Of a stretch of 33,078 nt of DNA, positions 8,494-18,163 are shown piece after piece (within the stretch, counting starts at the first letter, position 1; each line of letters begins with the position of its first letter). Under the pieces are notes generated by a model that was given only the letters and a program-made list of their open reading frames with translations, made no database searches and was not told where the DNA came from. Location of the stretch: assembly GCA_023140175.1 (NCBI GenBank), contig JAGLMD010000053.1:1-33078 (forward strand). Reading direction: 5' to 3'. The DNA comes from Nanobdellota archaeon. GTDB lineage: Archaea > Nanobdellota > Nanobdellia > Woesearchaeales > WJIZ01. The position numbers and the translations under genes were made by a program.

Positions 8494-10241
8494 TTTTTCC
8501 TACTGAGAATCAATAAGATTACTATTAATGCTATTACAACTAAAAGACCAGTAAACAATAAAACAGTATAAGTATCAGATTGTCTGAAATCTTTTATGGA
8601 TCTTATAACTGGCATGCCTGTAATTGAAGGAGAATCTGAAATCTCTACTTTTGGCTTTTGCATGGGAATAATTGTCTCTTCTTTTTCCTCTGGCTGTTCT
8701 TCTTCAGGCTCTGGCTCTGGTTCAGGCTCTGGGGTTGGTTCAGGCTCTGGTTCTGGAGTTGGTTCAGGTTGAGATTGTCCACATTCTGTTATAACCAGAT
8801 TCAAGCCAGATACTTGCTCTAAGATATCGAAATTACGATATATTCTAAGCTCGATAGGATATGTCCCTGGTGAAGGATTCTGTAATGTAATCGGTATATT
8901 TTCCCTGTATTTGTTATCATCATTATCTGTATCATATTCTATCTCAAACCTGCTTTTCTCATAATTAATCCCTAAATCAGAATTTTTTAATGTATACCTG
9001 ACATAATCCTCATCATCTTTTCCAAGATTGATAATCTCAAAATCTGCGACTGTCTTTAATGTGCAGCTTAACTGGCTGGGATTAAGCCTAAAATCATTTA
9101 TAATCAATTCATGGCTTTCTCTTCCCACTTTCAATTGGATTGTCCAGGCTATATCATAATCATTATCTTCATCATCTGTTCCTATAATTCTTATCTCAAT
9201 GTCATAAGTATCATCTAGTACGTCAATAGGCACATCAAAATCAAATTCAAATGTATGCCTTTTATCATTGCCTTCAAAATCAAGGTCAAACGACTCACTG
9301 GTGAATTCAAGGTCTTCATCATCCTCGTCTATTCCAAAGACAATTATTTCGACTTCGACATCATTTATCTCGATTTCCTGATTAGCTTCTTCGTCCCAAA
9401 GATTTTCAACTTCAATATCAAGTTCTATCCTGCTTAGAGGCTCTGCTTTTTCATCTATCTCTTCTCCGTCATTATTTATTGTCTGTGTTTCAGAGTCTAC
9501 TTTCACCCTTACTTTCTTAAGGTTAAGGTAGCTCATTACATCAAGTATGAAGAAATCTGAAAATGTCTCTGAACCTATTGTCAAATCTCCAATGATCATA
9601 TTTTCTTCAGTATCCTCCCCAAATGGGACAGATACCGTAACATCTATGTCTATGCTTTGGCCTGGAGCTAAAGAATCTATTGAATCAGGATCAAAATCAA
9701 GATCATATTTGCTATTTGCATTGCTGCTTATTCCTAAATTGCTTAGATTTACATTTCCGTTATTTGTGATAGTAAAGCTGTCTGAGCCAGTCTCATTATA
9801 GAATAATTCACCGAAGTCTATTGCAGTTCTGTCTAGAGTAAAGCTTTCTTTAGGATTTAATGTAAGAGTTATATCATAAGTTTCGGTGTTGCTTTCATTA
9901 TCAGTTATATCGAAAGAGCCTGTATAAGAACCGGCATACATAGTTGAAGGAAGATTTGAGCTTTCAAAGCTTATTGGTGCAGTCTCATTAAAAGGTATAG
10001 TTACAGTTGACGGGCTGAAAGTTACTGAAACAGTCCTTTGATCTTCTGAACTGGTAAGATTAATTTCTGTTGGAAAAACAAAGCTTATATTAGTTGTTCC
10101 TGTGTTGTTTATAAGAAAGCTTGAACTTAATTTTTCTCCCTGGTCTTTAGTAAAGGTTTCAGAATCCGGACTTATATCAAAACCAGCAGCTACAAAAGAA
10201 ACATAAAATAATAATATTAGGGTAAGTAGGATTTTCTTCAT
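8490..10241 (-). CDS. Membrane-anchored surface protein with ASH/Ig-like N-terminus and PEPEP stalk
   Basis: Signal peptide; PSQLSCTLKTVADFEIINLGKDDEDYVRYTLKNSDLGINY module; QPEPTPEPEPEPTPEPEPEPEPEEE linker; C-terminal TM plus SRKK. Confidence 0.8.
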   Translation of the reverse strand: MKKILLTLILLFYVSFVAAGFDISPDSETFTKDQGEKLSSSFLINNTGTTNISFVFPTEINLTSSEDQRTVSVTFSPSTVTIPFNETAPISFESSNLPSTMYAGSYTGSFDITDNESNTETYDITLTLNPKESFTLDRTAIDFGELFYNETGSDSFTITNNGNVNLSNLGISSNANSKYDLDFDPDSIDSLAPGQSIDIDVTVSVPFGEDTEENMIIGDLTIGSETFSDFFILDVMSYLNLKKVRVKVDSETQTINNDGEEIDEKAEPLSRIELDIEVENLWDEEANQEIEINDVEVEIIVFGIDEDDEDLEFTSESFDLDFEGNDKRHTFEFDFDVPIDVLDDTYDIEIRIIGTDDEDNDYDIAWTIQLKVGRESHELIINDFRLNPSQLSCTLKTVADFEIINLGKDDEDYVRYTLKNSDLGINYEKSRFEIEYDTDNDDNKYRENIPITLQNPSPGTYPIELRIYRNFDILEQVSGLNLVITECGQSQPEPTPEPEPEPTPEPEPEPEPEEEQPEEKEETIIPMQKPKVEISDSPSITGMPVIRSIKDFRQSDTYTVLLFTGLLVVIALIVILLILSRKK

Positions 10242-10387
10242 AAATATATCACCAAATATGTTATTATTCTACAGTGATACTTAATTATATATAAACATTT
10301 TGGTGGTTTCAATTGTTTTGGCAAAATCATAACATTTATTAATAAAATAAGTTAAGATAAAACTAAATATTAACAGGGGGTGTAAAA

Positions 10388-11128
10388 ATGGCATTTGTAT
10401 GGATAATCTGGGTAATATTTTTTGTAATTCTGTCTAGCATAAAGATAGTGTATCAATATGAAAGGGGGGTTAAATTTACCCTGGGAAAATATTCTGGAAT
10501 TATGAGTCCGGGATTAAGGTTGGTCATACCTATATTCCAGACATGGCATAAGATAGATATGAGGGTAAATGTTGTTGATGTTCCTGACCAGGACTGCATA
10601 ACAAAAGATAATGTATCTGTAAGAGTTAATGCTGTCTTATATTTTAAGGTCAGGAAGGCTGAGTCTGCTGTCATACAGGTCGAGGATTATATGTATGCTA
10701 CAAGCCAATTGGCGCAGACAACAATGAGGAATGTTGTAGGAGAGGTCACTTTAGACCAATTATTGGGCAGCAGGGATGAAGTAAGCAAGAAGATAGAGGA
10801 GATTGTGGATAAGTCAACAGATCCATGGGGAATAAAAGTGGATAGTGTAGATTTAAAGGATGTTGTGCTGCCTGATCAAATGAAGAGAACCATGGCAAAA
10901 GAGGCTGAATCTGAAAGAGAGAGAAGAGCTTTAATAATTAAATCTGAGGGAGAAAAGATTGCATCCAGCAATTTAATGAATGCTGCAAAGGTTTTGAGTT
11001 CTTCAACTGGAGCATTGCATTTGAGAACTTTGCAGAATTTTAATGATATAGCTTCAGATCCAACAAATACGATTGTTTTTGCAGTACCACTTGAAGCCCT
11101 TGGTGCTCTAGAGGGGGTGAAAAAATGA
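10388..11128 (+). CDS. SPFH/band 7 (stomatin/slipin-like) protein 1
   Basis: N-terminal TM then VYQYERGVKFTLGKYSGIMSPGLRLVIPIFQTWHKIDMRVNVVDVPDQDCITKDNVSVRVNAVLYF. Confidence 0.92.
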   Translation: MAFVWIIWVIFFVILSSIKIVYQYERGVKFTLGKYSGIMSPGLRLVIPIFQTWHKIDMRVNVVDVPDQDCITKDNVSVRVNAVLYFKVRKAESAVIQVEDYMYATSQLAQTTMRNVVGEVTLDQLLGSRDEVSKKIEEIVDKSTDPWGIKVDSVDLKDVVLPDQMKRTMAKEAESERERRALIIKSEGEKIASSNLMNAAKVLSSSTGALHLRTLQNFNDIASDPTNTIVFAVPLEALGALEGVKK

Positions 11129-11901
11129 CTTCTTTAGAATTTATCATTGGCGGATCTTTAGGTGGTTTAGTGATTGCAGTAATCATCTATATACTGCTTG
11201 GATTAAGGGTTGTCAATCAATATGAAAGGGGAGTTAAATTTACCCTGGGAAAATATTCTGGAATAATGGATCCTGGATTGAGAATTGTTCTGCCAATATT
11301 GCAGTCATGGCGAAGAATAGACATAAGGACAAAGGTAATAGATGTTCCAGACCAGGAAGCTATAACAAAGGACAATGTTTCAGTGAAGATAAATGCAGTC
11401 CTATACTATAAAGTTACAGATGCAAAGCTCTCTATACTGGAAGTGAGGAATTTTATGTATGCAACAAGCCAATTGGCGCAGACAACACTGAGAAATATTG
11501 TTGGAGAGGTAAGCTTAGATGGTTTGCTTCAAAAGAGGGAGGATATATCAAATAAAATACAAGTAATTGTCGATAAGGCAACAGATCCTTGGGGAATAAA
11601 GATTGAATCTGTTGAATTAAAGCATGTAGAAGTGCCTAAGGAGATGCAAAGGGTTATGGCAAGACAGGCTGAAGCAGAAAGAGAGAAAAGGGCAGTGATA
11701 ATAAAATCACAGGGAGAAGTAAGTGCAGCAGGTAATTTAGCAGCATCTGCTAAGAACCTTATCAAATATCCGGGAGCATTGCATTTGAGGACCTTAGGAA
11801 CTATCAATGACCTAAGCTCTGATAAAAGCAATACAATTGTCTATGCTTTGCCTAAGGAAGTGTTATTAGCTTTGAAGAAGATTGGCGGAGGAAAGATTTA
11901 A
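11125..11901 (+). CDS. SPFH/band 7 (stomatin/slipin-like) protein 2
   Basis: Close paralog of the preceding ORF; 4-bp start/stop overlap (ATGA). Confidence 0.92.
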   Translation: MTSLEFIIGGSLGGLVIAVIIYILLGLRVVNQYERGVKFTLGKYSGIMDPGLRIVLPILQSWRRIDIRTKVIDVPDQEAITKDNVSVKINAVLYYKVTDAKLSILEVRNFMYATSQLAQTTLRNIVGEVSLDGLLQKREDISNKIQVIVDKATDPWGIKIESVELKHVEVPKEMQRVMARQAEAEREKRAVIIKSQGEVSAAGNLAASAKNLIKYPGALHLRTLGTINDLSSDKSNTIVYALPKEVLLALKKIGGGKI

Positions 11902-11952
11902 TTTTTTTTATTTTTAATAAATTATTTAAGTTGCTGGAAAGAATAATTCTTT

Positions 11953-12270
11953 ATGCTTAATAAATCTAATTTTATCTGCAAACAATGCGGGAAATGCTGT
12001 AAGGCTTATACAGTGAAGTTATCGGGTTCTGATATAGAAAGGATAAAGAAAGCCGGCTATAAGAAAGAAGATTTTGCAGAAAAAGATGATTTTGATGTCA
12101 CGACAGGAAAATATGCGTTAAAGAGAGAAAATAATCAATGTATGTTTCTTATTCAAGATGATGATAAATATTTCTGCCAGATCTATGAAAACAGGCCCGA
12201 GATATGCAGAAAATATCCTTTTTTCGAAAAAGAGGATATAGAAAGTTGTGAGCCTTCTATTAAGAAATAA
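11953..12270 (+). CDS. YkgJ-family Cys-cluster protein (Zn/Fe-S chelating)
   Basis: FICKQCGKCCKAYTVKLSGSDIERI ... CQIYENRPEICRKYPF. Confidence 0.85.
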   Translation: MLNKSNFICKQCGKCCKAYTVKLSGSDIERIKKAGYKKEDFAEKDDFDVTTGKYALKRENNQCMFLIQDDDKYFCQIYENRPEICRKYPFFEKEDIESCEPSIKK

Positions 12271-12409
12271 TATTTTTTCTATAGTATATTAATATGCCTC
12301 CCCTTATCTTTGAGTCGAACTAAAATAACAAGAATTGTGAAAATCAACGATAACATTTTTAAAGGGTCTGTTGTTCCTTTTATGGATATAATTAGAGGAG
12401 GAATTAAGA

Positions 12410-13084
12410 ATGGCAGATTTTAAGTTATGCATTGCTGATCCTAAATCAGGAAAAACATATCAGAAAGAAGTAAAGGACAATGAGGCAGATCATTTCATAG
12501 GGAAGAATATTGGAGAGACTGTCAGTGGAGACCAGATAGGGATAAGCGGTTATGAATTCATTATAACCGGCGGTTCTGATAACTGCGGGTTTCCTATGAG
12601 GAAAGGCATTCTTGGAGTGAGAAAGAGGCTTACTTTGCTTGGGGGAGTTGGATTGAAAAAGAGATTCTCAAAAGGCATAAAGAAGAGAAAGACTGTCTGC
12701 GGGCATAAAATCAATCCAAGCATAAGCCAGATCAATCTTAAGGTCAATAAAGAAGGTTCTAAGAAACTTGATGATATTATTGGAAAGGCTGGAGGAGAGG
12801 AGAAAAAGGAAGAAGCGCCTAAGAAAGAAGAGAAGGCTAAGGCACCAAAGGAAGAAGTAAAGGAAGAGCCTAAGAAAGAAGAGAAACCAAAAGAAGAGCC
12901 GGCTAAGAAAGAAGGACCAGCCAAAGAAGATGTAAAGGAGCAGCCTAAGGGAGTGGCTAAGAAAGAAGAGAAGGCTGAGGCACCAAAGGAAGAAGTGAAG
13001 GAAGCGGCTAAGAAAGAAGAGAAACCAAAAGAAGATACTGCTAAGAAAGAAGAACCAGCCAAAGAAGAGAAGAAAAAAGAATAA
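12410..13084 (+). CDS. rps6e: 30S ribosomal protein S6e with long K/E-rich C-terminal tail
   Basis: DFKLCIADPKSGKTYQKEVKDNEADHFIGKNIGETVSGDQIGISGYEFIITGGSDNCGFPMRKGILGVRKRLTLLGGVG; GGAGG RBS upstream. Confidence 0.93.
   Translation: MADFKLCIADPKSGKTYQKEVKDNEADHFIGKNIGETVSGDQIGISGYEFIITGGSDNCGFPMRKGILGVRKRLTLLGGVGLKKRFSKGIKKRKTVCGHKINPSISQINLKVNKEGSKKLDDIIGKAGGEEKKEEAPKKEEKAKAPKEEVKEEPKKEEKPKEEPAKKEGPAKEDVKEQPKGVAKKEEKAEAPKEEVKEAAKKEEKPKEDTAKKEEPAKEEKKKE
12821..13066 (+). repeat. Imperfect tandem duplication with 138-bp period inside the S6e tail
   Basis: aagaaagaagagaaggct(a/g)aggcaccaaaggaagaagt at 12821 recurs at 12959; encodes KKEEKA(K/E)APKEEVKE..KKEEKPKE....KKE.PAKE. Confidence 0.85.
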
Positions 13085-13086
13085 AT

Positions 13087-14433
13087 ATGGCTGAAAAAAA
13101 GAAACCGAAGAAAGATACAGAGAAAGAAAGTAGTGTCCAGAAAAAGAAAAAAAGAAAAAAGAGGAAGACAAAAAGCACAACAGCCCATAAGACAAAGAAA
13201 TCTGATGATTCTTTATTACCTGAAATAAATATTGGCTTAGTAGGCCATGTTGACCATGGAAAAACAACACTGCTTGAGAGCTTCTCAGGAAAGTGGGCAG
13301 ACACACATTCTGAAGAAATCAAAAGAGGCATAACAATAAGATTAGGATATGCAGATACTACATTCAGGAAATGCAGGAAATGCGATACATATACAACAAA
13401 AGAGAAATGCCCTGAATGCGATTCTGAAACAGATATATTAAGAAAAGTAAGCTTTGTGGATGCGCCTGGCCATGAATCCCTAATGGCGACTATGTTAGCA
13501 GGGACAACAATAATGGATGGTGCTTTACTGCTCGTTGCAGTAAACGAGGAATGCCCCCAGCCACAGACAAGAGAGCATCTGATGGCTCTGGAAATAATAG
13601 GAATAAAAAATATTATTGTTATACAGAATAAGATAGATCTTGTTTCTGAGGAAGATGCAATAAAGAATCATAAGGAGATAAAAGAATTCCTTAAGAACAC
13701 TCCTTTCAAGAATGCTCCTATCATACCTATCTCAGCACAGCATAATGTTGGAATCTCATCATTAATAGGGGCTATTGAAAAGACAATACCAACGCCAAAA
13801 AGGAGTGCTTCTCTTGATCCTATTTTCCTGGTAGCCAGGAGTTTTGACATAAACAAGCCAAGCTCTAAGACAGATAATCTTGTCGGAGGAGTATTTGGAG
13901 GGGCATTGATCCAAGGCGAATTGAAAAATGGCTCTGAGATAATGATCCTTCCGGGCTATGAGGTAATTGAGAAAAACCAGAAGATATTCAAGCCATTGAA
14001 AACAAAAATAATAGACATTAAAACTGGCAGTAAATCAGTGGATAAAATAAGTCCTGGCGGGTCAGTGGGAATTCTGACAAGCCTTGATCCAGGCATAGTG
14101 AAATCAGATAAGCTCTCTGGCTCTGTTGTTGGGGTGGAAGAGAAATTACCCCCAGTACACTATCAGTTAAAGTTAGCAGTAACACTGCTAGAGAGAGTTG
14201 TTGGCACTGAGAAGAACCTTGATGTTGAGCCAATAAAGATGACTGAAGCACTGATGCTTAATGTGAATTCTGCTGCAACTGTAGGAATAGTCACAGAACT
14301 AAGAAAAAATGCAATAAGCTGCAGATTAAAACTGCCGGTATGTGCGGATATAGGCGCTAGAGTGACTATCTCCAGAATGATAGGAAACAGGTTCAGGCTT
14401 ATAGGTTATGGATTAATTCAGGAATCCAGCTAA
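13087..14433 (+). CDS. eif2g: Translation initiation factor aIF2 subunit gamma with basic N-terminal extension
   Basis: NIGLVGHVDHGKTTL, VDAPGHESLMATML, NKIDLV, Zn knuckle CRKC..CPEC; next to S6e as in many archaea. Confidence 0.95.
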   Translation: MAEKKKPKKDTEKESSVQKKKKRKKRKTKSTTAHKTKKSDDSLLPEINIGLVGHVDHGKTTLLESFSGKWADTHSEEIKRGITIRLGYADTTFRKCRKCDTYTTKEKCPECDSETDILRKVSFVDAPGHESLMATMLAGTTIMDGALLLVAVNEECPQPQTREHLMALEIIGIKNIIVIQNKIDLVSEEDAIKNHKEIKEFLKNTPFKNAPIIPISAQHNVGISSLIGAIEKTIPTPKRSASLDPIFLVARSFDINKPSSKTDNLVGGVFGGALIQGELKNGSEIMILPGYEVIEKNQKIFKPLKTKIIDIKTGSKSVDKISPGGSVGILTSLDPGIVKSDKLSGSVVGVEEKLPPVHYQLKLAVTLLERVVGTEKNLDVEPIKMTEALMLNVNSAATVGIVTELRKNAISCRLKLPVCADIGARVTISRMIGNRFRLIGYGLIQESS

Positions 14434-14444
14434 TGACAAGAGTT

Positions 14445-14555
14445 CTATTTCAGCCTGAAATCATGGGCTTGATCATACAGGAAATGAGAGAATTCCTCTT
14501 TAAATTCCATCTTTTTTTCTTTCAGTATTATTTTTTCTTGTATTTCTCTTAACAT
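14445..14555 (-). CDS. Candidate 36-aa small ORF (MLREIQEKIILKEKKMEFKEEFSHFLYDQAHDFRLK)
   Basis: Read by hand from the minus strand; ggag 8 nt upstream of ATG. Not in the supplied ORF track; short. Confidence 0.25.
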   Translation of the reverse strand: MLREIQEKIILKEKKMEFKEEFSHFLYDQAHDFRLK

Positions 14556-14684
14556 GAGTCCAACTCCTTTTATTAGGGAAATCTATACATATTTATATAA
14601 TTAATTCTTAAATATTATAAATATTATAAAAAAAGAAAAATTTATAAATTGGTATATATTATTGGTCATAGGGGGTTTTAAACT

Positions 14685-15626
14685 ATGAGAAGAAAAGTAA
14701 TTCAGATAGCAGATTCAACTCAGCTTGTTTCTCTGCCAAGGAAATGGGCGCTTAAACATGGTATAAAGAAAGGGGATGAACTTGAGGTTGAGGAAGATGG
14801 ATCCAAGATTATTGTTTCTACTGAAAAAGGCCAAAAATCTGATAATATTGAGGTGGATATCACTGGTCTTGATAGAGATTCACTAATGTTTCTGATTAGA
14901 GTATTATATATCAAAGGTTATGATGAAATAAAAATCAAATTTTCAAAAGCAGTAACAATACACCACAAAATCAACAAAGAGGTGAGTGTCATCTCAGCTA
15001 TAACTGAAGAAGCCAAGAGATTGAATGGTATCGAGGTTATTGAACAGGAAAATAATTTCTGTATAATAAAGGAAATATCCGAGGGCACTATCCAAGAATT
15101 TGACAATATCTTAAAGAGGATATTTCTCCTATTAATTGCTGCATCCAATAACCTTCTTGAGGGTGTGAGAGAAAGCAAATTTGTATTATTAGACAACATA
15201 AATGAGAAGCATGACACTATAACTACATTCACTTCTTATAATCTAAGACTCTTGAATAAATTTGGCTATCATGAGAGTGGAAAGTCAAATTTATTTTACC
15301 ATATAACTTTTTCTTTAGATGAGATAATAGATATTATCAAGTACACTGCGAGATATATTGGAAAAAATAAGATTGAACCATCTAAAGAGACTATGAATAT
15401 CCTCCACATGATCCACCAAACATTATCATTATATCATGAATTATTCTATAAATTTGATCTAAAAAAAATTGAGAAGATTTCCCAGGATAGATCATTAATT
15501 CTTGATAAGATTGAAACACTTATGAGGAAGGTCTCTTCAAAGGACATCTTTATATTAACGAGTATGGAGCAGATTTTAGAAATAATTATTCATCTAATTA
15601 ACAGCAGGTTAGCTATAAAGTATTAA
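14685..15626 (+). CDS. SpoVT/AbrB-domain, PhoU-like phosphate uptake regulator family
   Basis: RRKVIQIADSTQLVSLPRKWALKHGIKKGDELEVEEDGSKIIV AbrB domain followed by helical PhoU-like region. Confidence 0.82.
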   Translation: MRRKVIQIADSTQLVSLPRKWALKHGIKKGDELEVEEDGSKIIVSTEKGQKSDNIEVDITGLDRDSLMFLIRVLYIKGYDEIKIKFSKAVTIHHKINKEVSVISAITEEAKRLNGIEVIEQENNFCIIKEISEGTIQEFDNILKRIFLLLIAASNNLLEGVRESKFVLLDNINEKHDTITTFTSYNLRLLNKFGYHESGKSNLFYHITFSLDEIIDIIKYTARYIGKNKIEPSKETMNILHMIHQTLSLYHELFYKFDLKKIEKISQDRSLILDKIETLMRKVSSKDIFILTSMEQILEIIIHLINSRLAIKY

Positions 15627-16294
15627 CCAGTAGGTGTAATATGGCCCGTATAGTTAGTATGGTATATATCAAGATTGTAGGAAACTGCATTTTCTTTCAT
15701 TTCGAAATTAATTCTTAAATCATCCAGACTACAAGGATCATGCCTGAAGAAAGTCAGAATTTTAGTTTCTAATAGTAAATTAAGGAAGTATCCTAGTGTG
15801 AACTGATGGCTAACAATAAGTAGGGTAGAATCCCTATATTCAGATAAAATATGGTTCCTAAAGCTAGTTAAACGAAGCATTATCTTATCTAATGTCTCTA
15901 ATTCTTTTCTTTCATCCACTGAGTTGTGAAAAAGAGATTCCTCTTTAATCTGATCTAGATAGAACAAAAATCTTTCTATAGGCACCCCATGGGTATCAAT
16001 CTCTTCATATTTCACTCCCTCATATGGCCCCCAACACCTTTCATTTAATCTCGCATCACTGATAACTGTAAGGCCTTTTGTCCTTGCTATTACTTCAGCT
16101 GTTTGATAAGCCCGCTGCAATTCTCCAGAAATGATATAGTCAAGAGGAGTATCCATGAAATACGATGCCAAGTGCTCAGCATTTCTTATCCCTCTCTCGT
16201 TTAATGGAATATCTTTAGATCCCTGGATTACTCCGTCTCTTGTTGACTCAGTATCTCCATGTCTTGCATGTATTAACCTTAGCATAATCAACAT
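15623..16294 (-). CDS. Histidine phosphatase (phosphoglycerate mutase-like) family protein
   Basis: LIHARHGDTESTRDGVIQGSKDIPLNERGIRNAEHLA RHG motif; later VSHQFT. Confidence 0.85.
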   Translation of the reverse strand: MLIMLRLIHARHGDTESTRDGVIQGSKDIPLNERGIRNAEHLASYFMDTPLDYIISGELQRAYQTAEVIARTKGLTVISDARLNERCWGPYEGVKYEEIDTHGVPIERFLFYLDQIKEESLFHNSVDERKELETLDKIMLRLTSFRNHILSEYRDSTLLIVSHQFTLGYFLNLLLETKILTFFRHDPCSLDDLRINFEMKENAVSYNLDIYHTNYTGHITPTG

Positions 16295-16390
16295 ATAAAT
16301 ACATTGAAGTTTAAAAAGTATATCATTTTATTACTTCCTAATGAGTAAATATAGAAAGATTTTTAAATTAAAAAGAGCCCCGATCCAATA

Positions 16391-17497
16391 ATGACAGTCA
16401 GTAGATTATTAAGTATCATAGGGGGGAACGAAAAAAGAACCCCTGCTGTATTAGAGGATATGCTCAAATCTTTAGCATTACCGAGAAAAAGTTCAGAACT
16501 AGAGACTGCAGAACATGATGCCTTGCTCAAGGCAGTTGAGTCAACCACAAATGAAATACTGCGATATACCAAGACTTTATATGGAGGTGATGAAGAATCG
16601 AGAAAAAGTCAGCATGAGATGGATCAGCATTGGGCTGCGCAGAAGGCAGCATTCCAATATTTTGTGGCACATAAGAAAGAATACTTGGATTTTTTGCCTG
16701 GAAGAATATTTATATATATGCAATTTGCTGAGAGAATATTACAATATGCTGATAAATTGGAATCATTTGTAAAAAAGACAACGCCTAATGGTGCCCAGAT
16801 TGTGGAATTAGGTAGCGGAAGTGCAACATTGTCGCATATCTTGGTTAATAAAAGAAGTATTGGAGCGCATATAGTGGACCTTTCTGAGGGTGCGTTAGAT
16901 TATGCTCAATTCCTGGGAGAAAATCAATTTAAAACTATTGGGAATATTGGGAGCCATAGAACTGATATGTTTAATTTTTCATGGGATGAGAAGTATGATT
17001 TGGCGATGAACTCTGGAGTATTTGAGCATTTAACAATTAAGGAACAAGAAAAGCTTATCCATAGGATGTCTGATTTGATACATGATGGGGGCTTGGTTGC
17101 CATTGCAGTTCCCAATAAATCTAGTCCGATATATCAAGCAGCTAGGGAAGAGGAGAGCGGAAAAAAATGGTACGAAGCTATTAAAAGTTATCTTTACCCT
17201 CAACCATATTTGGATCCTGTTAATCTTCGGAAACTCTTCAAGGGTGCTGGACTAGAAATTTTGGAAGTTAGTGGGGTTTCATTGGCTCCTTCTGCAGTGA
17301 ATAGGAAACTATGTGAAAGAACTGCAGATGTATATAATGGAAATGTTGATAAATTTAATCCTGCATCAGTTGAGGCAACAATCACTTTCTGGAGACAGTT
17401 CGAAAAAGGGCTAAGATATGAGCATCCTGATATGCTTGAAAAATTTGCCTGGTACAATTATGCTATTGGACAGAAGCCAATAAAAAGCAAAGATTGA
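16391..17497 (+). CDS. SAM-dependent methyltransferase
   Basis: GAQIVELGSGSATLSHILVNKRSIGAHIVDLSEGALDYAQF; YDLAMNSGVFEHL. Confidence 0.8.
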   Translation: MTVSRLLSIIGGNEKRTPAVLEDMLKSLALPRKSSELETAEHDALLKAVESTTNEILRYTKTLYGGDEESRKSQHEMDQHWAAQKAAFQYFVAHKKEYLDFLPGRIFIYMQFAERILQYADKLESFVKKTTPNGAQIVELGSGSATLSHILVNKRSIGAHIVDLSEGALDYAQFLGENQFKTIGNIGSHRTDMFNFSWDEKYDLAMNSGVFEHLTIKEQEKLIHRMSDLIHDGGLVAIAVPNKSSPIYQAAREEESGKKWYEAIKSYLYPQPYLDPVNLRKLFKGAGLEILEVSGVSLAPSAVNRKLCERTADVYNGNVDKFNPASVEATITFWRQFEKGLRYEHPDMLEKFAWYNYAIGQKPIKSKD

Positions 17498-17503
17498 AGA
17501 TTT

Positions 17504-18124
17504 CTAAATTAGATATCGAATTAACATTAGACTTATGGCTGCTGCAACCAAAATACCATAAACAACCTTATTCCAGTTCAAAATCTTTTTTCCGTCGAAC
17601 ATTGCAAAAGGAATTAAATTGAACAAGCCAAGCCAAGTGTTAATTGTGAAGCCATAGTTTCCAATCAGGCTCAAAATTCCTTCTTTGTAGGTTATGGCTA
17701 GGGGAAGGAACAACAGAGCCATTATGAAATTCATCATCGGACCCATGGCTGATATCTTTCCATTTCTTGACTTTCCAATTGTCCTGCCAGAGATCATGAC
17801 TGCGCCAGGAGCAATAAAGACAAATCCAAAAAAAGACATTACTATTGCCAAAAGTAACATCTGGTCAAATGAACGGAATTCCGCCCATGCCCCATATTTC
17901 TGGGCAAGAATCTTATGGCCTAATTCATGAAAGATAAAGCCTACACCGACGGTTAAGCTAGAGATAATAAATGATGTGAATAGAGATATCTCAAGGCTTT
18001 TCGAAAGCAAGACTGCAAAGACAAAGCTGATAGCGAGCCATGCTTTTATCAGGTCTTTTATTTCTTTCTCTGAGAAAGAGATTGAGCCAAAATGCACTTT
18101 ATTGCTGGAATGGAGAGATACCAT
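17504..18124 (-). CDS. M50/site-2 protease family membrane metalloprotease
   Basis: FIFHELGHKILAQKYGAWAEF (HExxH in TM) and LGLFNLIPFAMFDGKKILNWN (NxxPxxxxDG-like). Confidence 0.85.
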   Translation of the reverse strand: MVSLHSSNKVHFGSISFSEKEIKDLIKAWLAISFVFAVLLSKSLEISLFTSFIISSLTVGVGFIFHELGHKILAQKYGAWAEFRSFDQMLLLAIVMSFFGFVFIAPGAVMISGRTIGKSRNGKISAMGPMMNFIMALLFLPLAITYKEGILSLIGNYGFTINTWLGLFNLIPFAMFDGKKILNWNKVVYGILVAAAISLMLIRYLI

Positions 18125-18163
18125 AGGGGAAAAATAAAGTAACCTTATTTAAAAAAGTTGGGT

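Noticed and set aside
8700-8770. Short tandem repeat (ggttcaggctctggctctgg-like)
   Set aside because: Encodes the PEPEP linker of the surface protein; ordinary stalk repeat, not a CRISPR or regulatory array.
12550-13331. Three overlapping minus-strand ORFs (12550-13188, 12668-13306, 13041-13331)
   Set aside because: Shadow ORFs of the K/E-rich S6e tail and aIF2-gamma N-terminus, giving Ser/Phe/Leu-rich nonsense translations.
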